Shown here: positions 37,615 to 52,076 of the stretch, piece by piece
Position numbering within the stretch: the stretch's first letter is position 1
Layout: every line of letters begins with the position of its first letter
From: Pseudarthrobacter sp. ATCC 49987
Lineage (GTDB): Bacteria > Actinomycetota > Actinomycetes > Actinomycetales > Micrococcaceae
DNA length: 64,000 nucleotides
NCBI RefSeq assembly: GCF_009928425.1
Contig: NZ_JAABNS010000001.1
Location: 2,728,001 to 2,792,000 of the forward strand
Direction of reading: 5' to 3'
Program-made: the position numbers and the translations under genes
The notes under the pieces: generated by a model
Database searches by the model: none
What the model saw: only the letters and a program-made list of their open reading frames with translations
Told to the model about the DNA's origin: nothing

Positions 37615-39834
37615 TTGATCAATGGCATACCGGTGGTCTCATATTTTCACGGCAGTGGCCGCGTGATGGCTTCGCCGCACCCTGCCCCAGCCGTCGAGGC
37701 GGTGCTGGAATCCAGCCCGGACGCCATCCTGGTGATCACCGAGGACGGAACCATCCGCTTCGTCAACGCCGCCACCGAGCGCATGTTCGGCTACTCCCGC
37801 GACGAGCTCCTGGGCCAGGACCACCGGATGCTCCTCGCCGAAGGCTTCCGCAGCGGCCAGCAGCGCATCTTCTTCGCCCTCCGCAAGGACGCTGACGCCG
37901 GCCCGGTCACCACAGACGCCATGGCCGCCCCCGCCTTCCCGCCGGTCGAGGCCTACGGTGTGCGCCGGGACGGCACCGAATTCCAGGGCGAAGTCGCCTG
38001 CTCGCTGCTGGCGGAGGACAACGCCGACGCGCCCATCAGCATGGCCGTCGCCGTCCGGGACACGTCCCACCGGCTTGCCGCGGATGCGGGACTCCGGGAA
38101 GCCATGTCCCTGCTCAGCGCCACGCTGGAATCCACGGCCGACGGCATTCTGGTGGTCGGCGGGGACGGCCGGATCGCCGGTGTCAACAACCAGTTCGTCT
38201 CCATGTGGGGCATCCCGCGGGAGCTCCTGTCCGCCCAAAACGACGACGCCGTCCTTGGCTTCGTCGTGGACCAGCTGGCGGATCCCGCGCAGTTCATGGA
38301 GAAGGTCACCGCGCTCTACGCCGATCCCACCGCGGAAAGCCACGATGTCCTGGACTTCCGCGACGGCCGGACGTTCGAGCGCTACTCCCGCCCGCAGAAA
38401 GTCGCGGACCGGGTGGTCGGGCGCGTCTGGAGTTTCCGGGACGTCACGCCGGCCCGGATCGCGCAGGAGCGGATCACCCGGGCCATGACCGACCTCGCCG
38501 AGCAGGCCGCACAGCTCAAGGCCCTCGCGTTCCAGGACCCGCTGACCGGCCTGTCAAACCGCCAGCTCTTCAACGACCACCTGGCGGCAGCGCTGCGCGG
38601 GCCGTGCGGGACCGCCGTCGACGTCCTCCTCCTGGATCTGGACGACTTCAAGGAGGTCAACGACATCCTGGGCCACCACGCCGGCGACCAGATGCTGATC
38701 GAGGTCGGCCGGCGGCTGCGCGAGTGTGTCCGCCCGAACGACGTTGTAGCACGCCTGGGCGGTGACGAATTCGTGGTGCTGCTGGTCGGCTCGCTGGACC
38801 CCGAGGCAGTGGCCGAGCGGACCGTTGACTCCCTGCGGGTGCCGCTCTGGATCGAGGGGACCATGCTGCGCCCCAGCCTGAGCCTGGGACTGGCGTCCAT
38901 CCACGAGGACGCCGTGGACGCCTCCGAGCTGCTGCGCCGCGCCGACGTCGCGATGTACGCGGCGAAAACTGCCGGGAAGAACAGGTACCTGCGGTTCCGG
39001 CCGGAGATGATGAAGTCGCTCGTGGAGCGCACCGAGCTGGAGGCCGGGCTGCGGGTGGCCGTGGACGCCGGCCAGATCGCCGTGCACTACCAGCCGATCG
39101 TCTCGTCCCGGCTCGGCGTCGTCGTCAAGGTTGAGGCGCTGGCCCGCTGGGTGCGCGACGGCGAAACCGTCCCGCCCGAGCAGTTCATCCCGGCGGCGGA
39201 GCGCAGCGGCCTGATCGTCGAGATCGGCACCGAGGTGCTGCTGAAGGGCTGCACCGAGTTGAAACCCTGGCTCGCGGAGGACTCCTCCCGCGCGCTGGCC
39301 GTCAACGTCTCCGGGGTGCAGCTGCAGCATGGGGACTTCGCCGAGCTGGTGCAGGCCGTCGCGCGGTCCGCCGGCGTGGATCCGCGCCAGCTGGTCCTGG
39401 AAGTCACCGAAAGCGTCTTCTTCGACGACGACTGCCACGTCATCCAGCAGCTCACGGCCCTGCGCACGGCGGGCGTGCGGGTCGCCCTGGACGACTTCGG
39501 TACCGGCTACTCCTCGCTGGGCAGGCTCCAGGGGCTGCCCGTGGACACCCTGAAGATCGATCAGTCCTTCACCTCCATGATCCGCACCGGCGAGGAGAAT
39601 CTTCCGATCCTCAGCTGCATGATCGCCATGGCCCACGGCCTCGGCCTGACCGTCACGGCCGAGGGTGTGGAGACGCCCGCGCAGGCCGAATACCTGATCA
39701 ATCTGGACTGCGATTCGCTGCAGGGCTTCCTGTTCTCCGGCGCCGAAGCCCAGCCGGCCCTGGCCTCCGCCATCGACCGGTCCGCCAACGCGTTCGCCGC
39801 CTTGCGGGGGGATCGGGTCGCCGGGCACCGGTGA
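37615..39834 (+). CDS. PAS-PAS-GGDEF-EAL cyclic-di-GMP enzyme, copy 1
   Basis: 739 residues from a TTG with AGGGG five bases upstream; an ATG at 37666 gives an N-terminus that lines up better with the two paralogues, so the start is uncertain. PAS domains at about 25-135 and 165-275, GGDEF motif intact at 382-386 (LGGDEFVVLL) and EAL intact at about 507 (VEALARW), with DDFGTGYSSLG in the phosphodiesterase domain. It should be able to make and/or degrade c-di-GMP under PAS control. No membrane helix, so cytoplasmic. First of three tandem paralogues. Confidence 0.93.
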   Translation: MINGIPVVSYFHGSGRVMASPHPAPAVEAVLESSPDAILVITEDGTIRFVNAATERMFGYSRDELLGQDHRMLLAEGFRSGQQRIFFALRKDADAGPVTTDAMAAPAFPPVEAYGVRRDGTEFQGEVACSLLAEDNADAPISMAVAVRDTSHRLAADAGLREAMSLLSATLESTADGILVVGGDGRIAGVNNQFVSMWGIPRELLSAQNDDAVLGFVVDQLADPAQFMEKVTALYADPTAESHDVLDFRDGRTFERYSRPQKVADRVVGRVWSFRDVTPARIAQERITRAMTDLAEQAAQLKALAFQDPLTGLSNRQLFNDHLAAALRGPCGTAVDVLLLDLDDFKEVNDILGHHAGDQMLIEVGRRLRECVRPNDVVARLGGDEFVVLLVGSLDPEAVAERTVDSLRVPLWIEGTMLRPSLSLGLASIHEDAVDASELLRRADVAMYAAKTAGKNRYLRFRPEMMKSLVERTELEAGLRVAVDAGQIAVHYQPIVSSRLGVVVKVEALARWVRDGETVPPEQFIPAAERSGLIVEIGTEVLLKGCTELKPWLAEDSSRALAVNVSGVQLQHGDFAELVQAVARSAGVDPRQLVLEVTESVFFDDDCHVIQQLTALRTAGVRVALDDFGTGYSSLGRLQGLPVDTLKIDQSFTSMIRTGEENLPILSCMIAMAHGLGLTVTAEGVETPAQAEYLINLDCDSLQGFLFSGAEAQPALASAIDRSANAFAALRGDRVAGHR

Positions 39835-39893
39835 CGCGGTGGAAACGCGCGGGTAACGCCCCTGTGACGCGGCACGTTCCAGTGCCCGGGTAC

Positions 39894-39987
39894 TGGACAC
39901 CGGCGAAACGGACCCTATGATGCAGGAAGCGCATTGTCCCGGGCCCCGGCCCGGACAGCCATCAACACACCATCCGTCGCTTGGGGG
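39894..39987 (+). promoter_or_regulatory. Promoter and leader of GGDEF-EAL copy 2
   Basis: TGGACA (39894-39899), a 16-base spacer and TATGAT (39916-39921), followed after a few bases by AGCGCA. The leader ends in CATCCGTCGCTTGGGGG (39971-39987), which recurs exactly before copy 3. The G-run probably serves as the ribosome site for the GTG at 39999. Confidence 0.6.
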
Positions 39988-39998
39988 CCGGTATCGCC

Positions 39999-42101
39999 GT
40001 GGGAACTGGGATTGAAGAGAGCCTGCTCGAACAGGGCCCCGATGCCTTCTTGCTGCTGAACGCGGTCGGAAACATCGTGTATGTGAACTCTGCAGCGGAG
40101 CGGCTCTTTGACTATCAGCGCGAACAGTTGCTCGGCGTCGGGCACAACATCCTGCTCTCCGAGGACGAGCGCGGCGGATTCCTGCGGATGTTTGGCCGGC
40201 TGGGCCGCGGCAGCGCGGCGGGCCGCCGGCCGTTCGCGGCGGCAGGCCGGCGTCGGGATGGCAGCGAACTCCCGCTGGAAATCACCTGCTCGCTGGTAAC
40301 GCTCGGCGACGGCCCGGCGATGGCGGTTGCCATCCGGGACGGCAGCTACCGGGAGGACACCGACTCGGGCCGCCGCCTGGCGGTCTCGCTGCTCGACGCG
40401 ACGCTGGAAACCACCGCCGACGGGATCGTGGTGGTCTCCACCGAAGGCATGATCACCGGTATCAATGACCAGTACCTCAAATTGTGGGGCATGCCGCCGG
40501 AGCTGATCGCGGCAGAGGACCCGACGGCGTTGGTCAGGTTCATCTCCCAGCAGCTGCTGGATCCGGACTACTTCCTGCGGAAGGTCGCGGAACTGCACGC
40601 CGACAGGGCCCGGCAGAGCCACGACGTGCTGGAGTTCACCGACGGCCGAACCGTGGAGCTGAACTCCCGGCCGCAGAAGGTCGCGGACGTGATCGTGGGC
40701 CGGATCTGGAACTTTCGCGACATCACCACGCGGCAACGCGCCCAGGACCAGGCCCGCCGTGCCATGGAGGAGCTCGCCGAGCAGGCCGACAAGCTGAAGG
40801 AACTCGCATTCCAGGATCCCCTGACCGGGCTGGCCAACCGGATGCTCTTCAATGAACGCGCCGCCGACGCGCTGCTGACCCCCGGCCCGGTGCACGTGCT
40901 GCTGCTGGACCTGGACGACTTCAAGGAAGTCAACGACGTCCTGGGCCACCACGCCGGGGATGAGATGCTCGTGGAGATCTCCCGCCGGCTGCAGCAGTGC
41001 GTCGGGCCGCACGGCACGGTCGCACGCCTCGGCGGCGACGAGTTCGTCGTCCTGCTGGTCGACTGCAACGATGCCGACACAGTGGCCCAGCGGATCGTGG
41101 CCACCTTGAACGCCCCCGTCTCCATCGAGGGCACCCTCATGCGGCCTGCGCTGAGCCTGGGCGTGGCCTCGCGCGGCTCCGGGACCATGACGTCCTCCGA
41201 GCTGCTGCGCCAGGCCGACCTCGCCATGTACGCGGCCAAGGAGGCGGGCAAGAACTGTTACGTGCACTTCCGGCCGGAGATGCTCGCCGCCCTGCTGGAG
41301 CGCACCCAGCTGACCGCGGGCCTGCGGCGGGCCGTGGAACTCGGGCAGATCGTCGTGCACTACCAGCCGGTGGTGTCTACGGAGAAACTGGAAGTCGTGC
41401 AGTTCGAGGCCCTGGCCCGCTGGCAGTGGGAAGGCCAGCTGGTTCCGCCGGATGAGTTCATCCTGACCGCGGAGCGCAGCGGCCTGATCCGGGACATCGG
41501 TGCTGACGTGCTGCGGCGCAGCTGCACCGAGCTGCAGCCCTGGCTTGCGAAAGACCCGTCCCGGTCGCTGGCCGTCAACGTCTCCGGCGTGCAGCTGCAG
41601 CACCCGGACTTCGCCGAGCGCGTCCTGGATATTGCGGCGTGGAGCGGTGTGGACCCGCACCAGCTGGTGCTGGAGGTAACGGAGAGTGTGTTCTTCGACG
41701 CCCACTGCCAGGTCATTACCCAGCTCGTGACCCTGCGCGGGGCCGGGGTCCGGGTGGCGCTGGACGATTTCGGCACCGGCTATTCCTCCCTCGGCCGGCT
41801 GCAGGAACTCCCGGTGGACGTCGTCAAGATCGACAAGTCCTTCGTCTCCATGCTGCGCACCGGGGCGGAAAAGCTGCCCATCCTGACCTCCATGATCCAC
41901 ATGGCCCGCAGCCTGGGCCTGAAGGTCACGGCGGAAGGCATCGAAACCCCTGAGCAGGCGCGATACCTGATGGGCCACGGCTGCGATGCCCTGCAGGGCT
42001 TCCTCTTCTCCCGCCCGCAGCCCGGGCCCCGCCGGGAGATCGGCATCCGCAGCGCGGCCGCCGCCATTGCCGCGCTGGAAGGCGTCCCGCTGCCCGCGTA
42101 G
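39999..42101 (+). CDS. PAS-PAS-GGDEF-EAL cyclic-di-GMP enzyme, copy 2
   Basis: 700 residues from the GTG after the conserved G-rich leader. PAS domains at about 5-110 and 125-235, linker helix, GGDEF at 345-349 (LGGDEFVVLLVD) and EAL at about 470 (FEALARW). DLDDFKEVND, ESVFFDAH and DDFGTGYSSLG are intact, so both activities look possible. No transmembrane segment. Very similar to copy 1 across the catalytic part; the sensory parts differ more, suggesting different inputs. Confidence 0.93.
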   Translation: MGTGIEESLLEQGPDAFLLLNAVGNIVYVNSAAERLFDYQREQLLGVGHNILLSEDERGGFLRMFGRLGRGSAAGRRPFAAAGRRRDGSELPLEITCSLVTLGDGPAMAVAIRDGSYREDTDSGRRLAVSLLDATLETTADGIVVVSTEGMITGINDQYLKLWGMPPELIAAEDPTALVRFISQQLLDPDYFLRKVAELHADRARQSHDVLEFTDGRTVELNSRPQKVADVIVGRIWNFRDITTRQRAQDQARRAMEELAEQADKLKELAFQDPLTGLANRMLFNERAADALLTPGPVHVLLLDLDDFKEVNDVLGHHAGDEMLVEISRRLQQCVGPHGTVARLGGDEFVVLLVDCNDADTVAQRIVATLNAPVSIEGTLMRPALSLGVASRGSGTMTSSELLRQADLAMYAAKEAGKNCYVHFRPEMLAALLERTQLTAGLRRAVELGQIVVHYQPVVSTEKLEVVQFEALARWQWEGQLVPPDEFILTAERSGLIRDIGADVLRRSCTELQPWLAKDPSRSLAVNVSGVQLQHPDFAERVLDIAAWSGVDPHQLVLEVTESVFFDAHCQVITQLVTLRGAGVRVALDDFGTGYSSLGRLQELPVDVVKIDKSFVSMLRTGAEKLPILTSMIHMARSLGLKVTAEGIETPEQARYLMGHGCDALQGFLFSRPQPGPRREIGIRSAAAAIAALEGVPLPA

Positions 42102-42192
42102 CATCACGCCCCGGCGACGCTGCGGCCGCCGCCGAAAAAGACACATTAATCGGCACGGCATGACGCGTATCACTGACGGCGCCCGCACCACA

Positions 42193-42264
42193 TATGATTC
42201 AGTGAGCGCAGCCCGCCGTGTTCTCCGCAACACCGGCTGCCACTTCACATCCGTCGCTTGGGGG
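42193..42264 (+). promoter_or_regulatory. Promoter -10 and leader of GGDEF-EAL copy 3
   Basis: TATGAT at 42193-42198 is followed by TCAGTGAGCGCA, matching the copy-2 start region. CATCCGTCGCTTGGGGG recurs at 42248-42264, 14 bases before the ATG. Spacing from the -10 box to the start codon is 85 bases (83 in copy 2). Confidence 0.6.
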
Positions 42265-42277
42265 GCAGGCAAAAAAC

Positions 42278-44098
42278 ATGGAACCAGGACTCGCACAACT
42301 ACTGCTGGAGCACAGCCCGGACCCGCTGTTGCTGCTCGCTCCGGACGGGTCCATTTCTTTCCTGAACGCCGCCGCCGAGGGCCTCTTCGGCTACTCCCGC
42401 GCCCAGCTGCTGGGCGCTGATTCGTCCCTGCTCCTGGCCGAGGCCTCCCGTGAACCCTTCCACGGCGTGCTGTCCGGCCTCGGCGCCTCCACGCCACGCT
42501 CCGGCCAGCCGTTCGCCGGCTCCGGCCGCCGCGCCGACGGCACCGAAGTCCCGGTCGAGATCACCTGCTCCCTGCTGCCGCCCGACGCCGGTACCGGCTC
42601 GCCCGCGCGGTCCGTCGCGCTCTCGGTCCGCAGCGCCGGTCACCGCCCGGATGTGCCGTCCGGGAGTGGCACTGCCGGGACCAGTACTGCCGCCAGCCAG
42701 GGCGGCGCCGGAGCCGCCGAGGACGCCGCGGCGCACCGCCGTCGGACGCTTGCTGCCTCCGCGGCCGTTCCCGCCGCCTTCGCCGCGCACGATGACCAGT
42801 TGCGGGCCGGGGTGCTGCGGGATCCGCTGACGTCTCTGCCCAACGGCACCCTGTTCAACGAGCGGCTCGCCGCGGCGCTGCGGCGGCCGGACCCGGTGGA
42901 CGTGCTGCTGCTGAACCTGGATGACTTCAAGAACCTCAACGACATGCTGGGCCGTTCCTCCGCAGATGAGCTCCTGGTGGAGGTCGCGAGCCGGCTGCGC
43001 AACTGCGTCCGGCCGCACGACACGGTGGCCCGGCTCGGCGGCGACGAATTCGTGGTGCTGCTGACCGAATGCCTCAACGCCGACGCGGTGGCCAAGCGGA
43101 TTTCGGAGTCCCTGTACGAGCCGGTGCGCGCCGGCGGCTCGCTGATCCGGCCCGGCGTCAGCATGGGCCTGGCCTCCCGGACCGCCGGGACGCTCGACGG
43201 CGCGGAGCTGCTCCGGCAGGCCGACGCGGCCATGACGGCGGCGAAGTCCGGGGGCAAGAATGCCTGGCTGCGGTTCCGGCCGGAGATGCTGAACACTGTG
43301 GTGAGCAAGGTGGACGGCCAGGCCGGGCTCCGGCAGGCGGTGGAGCTGGGCCAGATCTCGGTCCACTACCAGCCCGTGGTGAATCCCGGGCTCGGGGCAG
43401 TGGTGCAGTTCGAGGCGTTTGCGCGCTGGGAACGGCACGGCCGGCTGATCCCGCCCAACCAGTTCCTGCCCGTGGCCGAACAGAGCGGCCTGATCCGCGA
43501 GATCGGCGACGAGGTCATGCGCCGGGCCTGCGCCGAAATCCGGCCCTGGCTGGCCGGCGATGCCGCGTACAGCGTCGCGGTGAACGTCTCGGGCCTGCAG
43601 TTCCAGAACCGCGACTTCGCCACGGACGTGCTGTCAATCCTGGCGTCCACCGGCGTGGATCCGCGCCAGCTCATGCTGGAACTGACCGAGAGTGTGTTCT
43701 TCGAGTCGGATTCGGACGTGCTGCGGCAGCTCCGTCAGCTGCGGGCGGCCGGTGTGCGGATTGCGATGGATGATTTCGGCACGGGCTACGCGGCCCTGGG
43801 CCGGCTCAAGGAACTGCCGCTGGACAAGGTAAAGATCGACCGCTCCTTTGTGGCCATGATCAAGACCGGCCAGGAACACCTGCCGTTCTTCGGCACCATG
43901 ATCAATGCCGCGCATGACCTGGGACTGAAGGTCACGGCCGAGGGAATCGAGACTCCCGCCCAGGCCCGGTACCTGATGGAGCGCGGCTGCGACTCCCTGC
44001 AGGGCTACCTTTTCGCCAGGCCGGCCCCCGCCAGTGAACTGGCCGGGACCATGGAAAGCGCGCTGACGGCGATCGACAAGGTCGACGCCGCGCGGTAG
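42278..44098 (+). CDS. PAS-GGDEF-EAL paralogue with decayed motifs, copy 3
   Basis: 606 residues. One PAS domain (about 5-110) remains; the second PAS of copies 1 and 2 is replaced by a Gly/Ala/Thr-rich linker (about 120-180). The GGDEF string is present at 254-258, but the metal-ligand Asp of the upstream strand is Asn (N213 in LLNLDDFK), and DPLTGLxNR has become DPLTSLPNG. The EAL motif reads EAF (about 379). DDFGTGY is retained. It may be a c-di-GMP receptor or a weak enzyme rather than a full synthase/phosphodiesterase. Confidence 0.9.
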   Translation: MEPGLAQLLLEHSPDPLLLLAPDGSISFLNAAAEGLFGYSRAQLLGADSSLLLAEASREPFHGVLSGLGASTPRSGQPFAGSGRRADGTEVPVEITCSLLPPDAGTGSPARSVALSVRSAGHRPDVPSGSGTAGTSTAASQGGAGAAEDAAAHRRRTLAASAAVPAAFAAHDDQLRAGVLRDPLTSLPNGTLFNERLAAALRRPDPVDVLLLNLDDFKNLNDMLGRSSADELLVEVASRLRNCVRPHDTVARLGGDEFVVLLTECLNADAVAKRISESLYEPVRAGGSLIRPGVSMGLASRTAGTLDGAELLRQADAAMTAAKSGGKNAWLRFRPEMLNTVVSKVDGQAGLRQAVELGQISVHYQPVVNPGLGAVVQFEAFARWERHGRLIPPNQFLPVAEQSGLIREIGDEVMRRACAEIRPWLAGDAAYSVAVNVSGLQFQNRDFATDVLSILASTGVDPRQLMLELTESVFFESDSDVLRQLRQLRAAGVRIAMDDFGTGYAALGRLKELPLDKVKIDRSFVAMIKTGQEHLPFFGTMINAAHDLGLKVTAEGIETPAQARYLMERGCDSLQGYLFARPAPASELAGTMESALTAIDKVDAAR

Positions 44099-44160
44099 CC
44101 CAGGCGACGCTCCCTCAGAACCGGCAGGACCAACAGCGACGCTTTACGAGCAGGATGTCG

Positions 44161-45009
44161 TTACGCCGGGGAGTCGAGCTTGTCGACGTCCTGTGACACC
44201 ATCGCCTCGCTGCGGTCCCACAGCTCCCTAGCGATTTCCGGGTCGTACGCCACCTTGTTCGCCTTAGCCAGCGCGCGCTTCGCGTAGTAGGCGCCGGAGA
44301 TCCAGTCCTGACCCGGCGTGGCCGTGGCGAGCCACACGAGAGTGTCCGCGCCCTGTTCAGGGCTCAGCATGAACCTGTTGAGGAAGCTCCGGTACATGAA
44401 GCGGAACGGGCTGGTGGTGTCAGCTGCAAAGTTTGTGGCCACGACGCCGGGGTGGAAGGCTGCCGTCGAGATCCCAGCTGCGTGGTAGCGGTTGTGCAGC
44501 TCTGCAGTGAAGAGGATGTTCTCCAGCTTGGCGTTGCCGTACGCGAGGTTGGCGGAGTACTTGTTCGCTACCTCGAGGTCATTGAGGTCCAGCTTGCCGT
44601 AGAGCGAGTTTGCGGCGCTGGAGGTGTTGATGACGGTGGCGTTGCTGGCCGTGAGCACGTCCAGCAGCTCGGTGGTGAGCAGGAACGGCGCCAGGTGGTT
44701 AATCTGGAAGGTCTTCTCGTGGCCGTCCACGGTGAGCCCGCGGCGACCCATGATGCCGCCGGCGTTGTTGGCCAGGACGTCGATCCGCGGGTATTTCTCC
44801 TTCAGCCGCGCGGCGAGTTGGCGCACCTGTGCCAGCTCGGCGAAGTCGCTGACGAAGTAGTCCGCGCCGATCTCCGTCGCCATCCGCTCGGTCTTCTCTG
44901 GGGAACGTCCGACGACGACCACCCGTTCACCCTGTTCGCTGAGGGTCCGGGCGGCGGACGCGCCGATGCCGTCGCTGGCTCCGGTGATGACAATGGTCCG
45001 TGCGGTCAT
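44161..45009 (-). CDS. Short-chain dehydrogenase/reductase
   Basis: 282 residues from the ATG giving MTARTIVITGASDGIGASAA; AAAGGA lies nine bases upstream. Classical motifs: TGASDGIG, NNAGG and the catalytic YGNAK (about 157-161), with the serine in NTSSAANS. It resembles retinol-dehydrogenase-like SDRs of about 280 residues. Substrate unknown. The ISL3 insertion lies 76 bases upstream and may have separated it from its original promoter. Confidence 0.88.
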   Translation of the reverse strand: MTARTIVITGASDGIGASAARTLSEQGERVVVVGRSPEKTERMATEIGADYFVSDFAELAQVRQLAARLKEKYPRIDVLANNAGGIMGRRGLTVDGHEKTFQINHLAPFLLTTELLDVLTASNATVINTSSAANSLYGKLDLNDLEVANKYSANLAYGNAKLENILFTAELHNRYHAAGISTAAFHPGVVATNFAADTTSPFRFMYRSFLNRFMLSPEQGADTLVWLATATPGQDWISGAYYAKRALAKANKVAYDPEIARELWDRSEAMVSQDVDKLDSPA

Positions 45010-45085
45010 GAAGGAGTCCTTTGTTCGGAAGCGGTTATCTGGCTGTCGAATCGAGCCTACCGAACCACAACGACGCCGGGTTGAC

Positions 45086-46494
45086 GGCTCATCGACTTTT
45101 AGCGTGGTGTCCTTCAAATGAAGGGGCTCGTAGCCCTGCGAGCATAGGTGTTGTCGAGACATCTATTGCTGAGGACTACGAGCCTTGTTACAGATTACGC
45201 AGACGTGCGATGCCGCGTCGATTCTGTTCAATTTGGAGGGCCATGTTGTGCTCTCCGCCGAGCGCGCCGGCGGGGTCCGGACGGTTCTTGTCGAGCCGGT
45301 CGAGCGGGAAGGGGCTTGTCCTGACTGCGGGGTGTTGTCGTCCCGGATCCAGGCCCGTCCGGTTCACCGTGTCCGGGATGTCCAGTGCGGCGGAGAGCCC
45401 TTGGACGTCAGGGTCCGGAAGCGGCGGCTGGCGTGTCTGGAACCGCAGTGTCCGCGGCGGTCCTTCGTGCAGACCACCGATGAGATTCCGCTGCGTTCCC
45501 GGCTGACCAGCAGGCTCGTGGCCGGCATTGTCGCAGACCTGTCCGCGGAGCTTCGGGCCGTCTCCCGGGTTGCCGCGGCCTCGGGTGTGTCGTGGACGAC
45601 CGCCATGCGTGTCATGGAGGACACTGCCGTCCTGGACGGCGGTGTGGACCGTCGCCTGGTCCGCCGTCTGGGCGTGGACGAGCACCGCTTCCGGCGGGTC
45701 CGCTACCTGAAAAACGATGCCGGAAAAGTCACCCGGGTAGAGCCCTGGTCGATCGTTTTCACGGACCTGGACACCGGCGCGATCCTGGACATTGTGGACG
45801 GCCGCCGCGGCCAGGCGGTGCGTGACTGGATCGGCGCACGACCGCGCTGGTGGCGTAACAAGGTGGAAATGGTGGCCATGGACATGTCCACCGAGTTCCG
45901 CCGGGCCATCCGCAAGGTCCTGCCCAAGGCAGCCATCACCGTGGACCACTGGCATGTGGTGGCCCGGGCGAACCAGATGGTCACCGATGTCCGGCGGCGC
46001 CGCGCTCACGACCTCCACGGCAGGCGCGGCAGGGCCACGGATCCGGCCTGGAAGTACCGGAAATTGCTGACCTGCAACCAGGAAAACATGTCCTCCGCCC
46101 AGCGCGGACGGATGCAGGAAATCATTGGCTCTGACCTTGAACTCGGTGTCGTCTGGGGCATCAAGGAACACGTCCGCCAGCTGCTGAAGACCAATCACAT
46201 CGACGGCTTCCACCGAGCCTGGGCCGAGCTCGAAAACGCCGTGAAAGCGACCAGAATGCGCGAGGCGAAATCACTGTTCCTGACCCTGAAAATGTGGCGC
46301 AAAGAACTGCTCACGTTCTGCCGGGCCAGGGTCACGAACGCGCGCAGCGAAGCGGCGAACCTCAGCGCCAAGAACCTCAAACGAGCGGCCCGCGGATACC
46401 GGAATCATGAGCATTACAGGCTCCGGCTATTGTTGTACACGGCAGCCCAACAAGCATGCTGAACACCTGCCGCCACGCCAAAAGTGGAAGAGCC
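45086..46494 (+). mobile_element. Complete ISL3-family insertion sequence (1409 bp)
   Basis: Imperfect terminal inverted repeats start GGCTCATCGACTTTTAGCG on the left and GGCTCTTCCACTTTTGGCG on the right (minus strand). The element is flanked by the 8-bp direct repeat GGGTTGAC at 45078-45085 and 46495-46502, the target duplication size of ISL3 elements. It contains one intact transposase gene. It lies between the SDR gene and the end of the rRNA operon. Confidence 0.93.
45185..46462 (+). CDS. ISL3-family transposase
   Basis: 425 residues from a TTG. An N-terminal zinc-binding region has ACPDCG and ACLEPQC, then a helix-turn-helix (about 110-140), then the DDE_Tnp_ISL3 domain: D in GVDEHRFRR, D in VAMDMSTEFR and E in the C-terminal helix region after NHIDGFHRAWAELENA. 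There is no frameshift or stop, so it is probably active. A 9-bp inverted repeat (GGCTCGTAG 45125-45133, CTACGAGCC 45176-45184) ends exactly at the start codon and could fold the ribosome site in read-through transcripts. Confidence 0.93.
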   Translation: MLQITQTCDAASILFNLEGHVVLSAERAGGVRTVLVEPVEREGACPDCGVLSSRIQARPVHRVRDVQCGGEPLDVRVRKRRLACLEPQCPRRSFVQTTDEIPLRSRLTSRLVAGIVADLSAELRAVSRVAAASGVSWTTAMRVMEDTAVLDGGVDRRLVRRLGVDEHRFRRVRYLKNDAGKVTRVEPWSIVFTDLDTGAILDIVDGRRGQAVRDWIGARPRWWRNKVEMVAMDMSTEFRRAIRKVLPKAAITVDHWHVVARANQMVTDVRRRRAHDLHGRRGRATDPAWKYRKLLTCNQENMSSAQRGRMQEIIGSDLELGVVWGIKEHVRQLLKTNHIDGFHRAWAELENAVKATRMREAKSLFLTLKMWRKELLTFCRARVTNARSEAANLSAKNLKRAARGYRNHEHYRLRLLLYTAAQQAC

Positions 46495-46538
46495 GGGTTG
46501 ACCAACATTCCCTCTGTGGATTTCCGGGTTAAATGCGG

Positions 46539-46569
46539 GAGAGCCCCAACCAGTGTGGTTGGGGCTCTC
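46539..46569 (-). terminator. rRNA operon terminator
   Basis: Perfect 14-bp stem GAGAGCCCCAACCA / TGGTTGGGGCTCTC with a 3-base loop, 14 bases past the 5S rRNA 3' end on the minus strand. The T-run after the stem is weak. Confidence 0.85.
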
Positions 46570-46583
46570 GACCGTTTAATGAT

Positions 46584-46703
46584 GTTCCGGCGGTGACCTA
46601 CTCTCCCACACCCTCCCGGGTGCAGTACCATCGGCGCTGTGGGTCTTAGCTTCCGGGTTCGGAATGGGACCGGGCGTTTCCCCCACGCTATGACCGCCGT
46701 AAC
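46584..46703 (-). rRNA. rrf: 5S ribosomal RNA
   Basis: About 120 nt. The minus strand starts GTTACGGCGGTCATAGCG and ends ACCGCCGGAAC, and the two ends pair as helix I. Internal CCCATTCCGAACCCGGAAG is the hallmark 5S loop B/C region. Confidence 0.95.
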
Positions 46704-46788
46704 CTTATGTCCCGTTCCCCCTGGGGGGTGGGAAGTCTGGTGTTACAACTGTGGTGTTATTCAGTTGGTTTGGTTCCTCGAACAACGG

Positions 46789-46826
46789 GTTTGTTGTTTG
46801 GGAACCACATAGTGGACGCAAGCAGT
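46789..46826 (-). other. 23S-5S spacer with 3' arm of the 23S processing stem
   Basis: The segment containing GTCCACTATGTGGTTCC on the minus strand is complementary over about 35 bases to a stretch at 50159-50194 in the 16S-23S spacer. The two arms flank the mature 23S and would form the long RNase III-type processing helix. Confidence 0.75.
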
Positions 46827-46891
46827 CTTGTTTCTTTGTACTCTCTTCATGGTGTGAACGTCTTTTGAATCCGTTCACGAAGAGAGTGTGT

Positions 46892-52076
<5,185 letters not shown>

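Noticed and set aside
37503..42277. c-di-GMP riboswitch (GEMM) ahead of the GGDEF-EAL genes
   Set aside because: The leaders share a G-rich block but lack the conserved GEMM core sequences and pairing.
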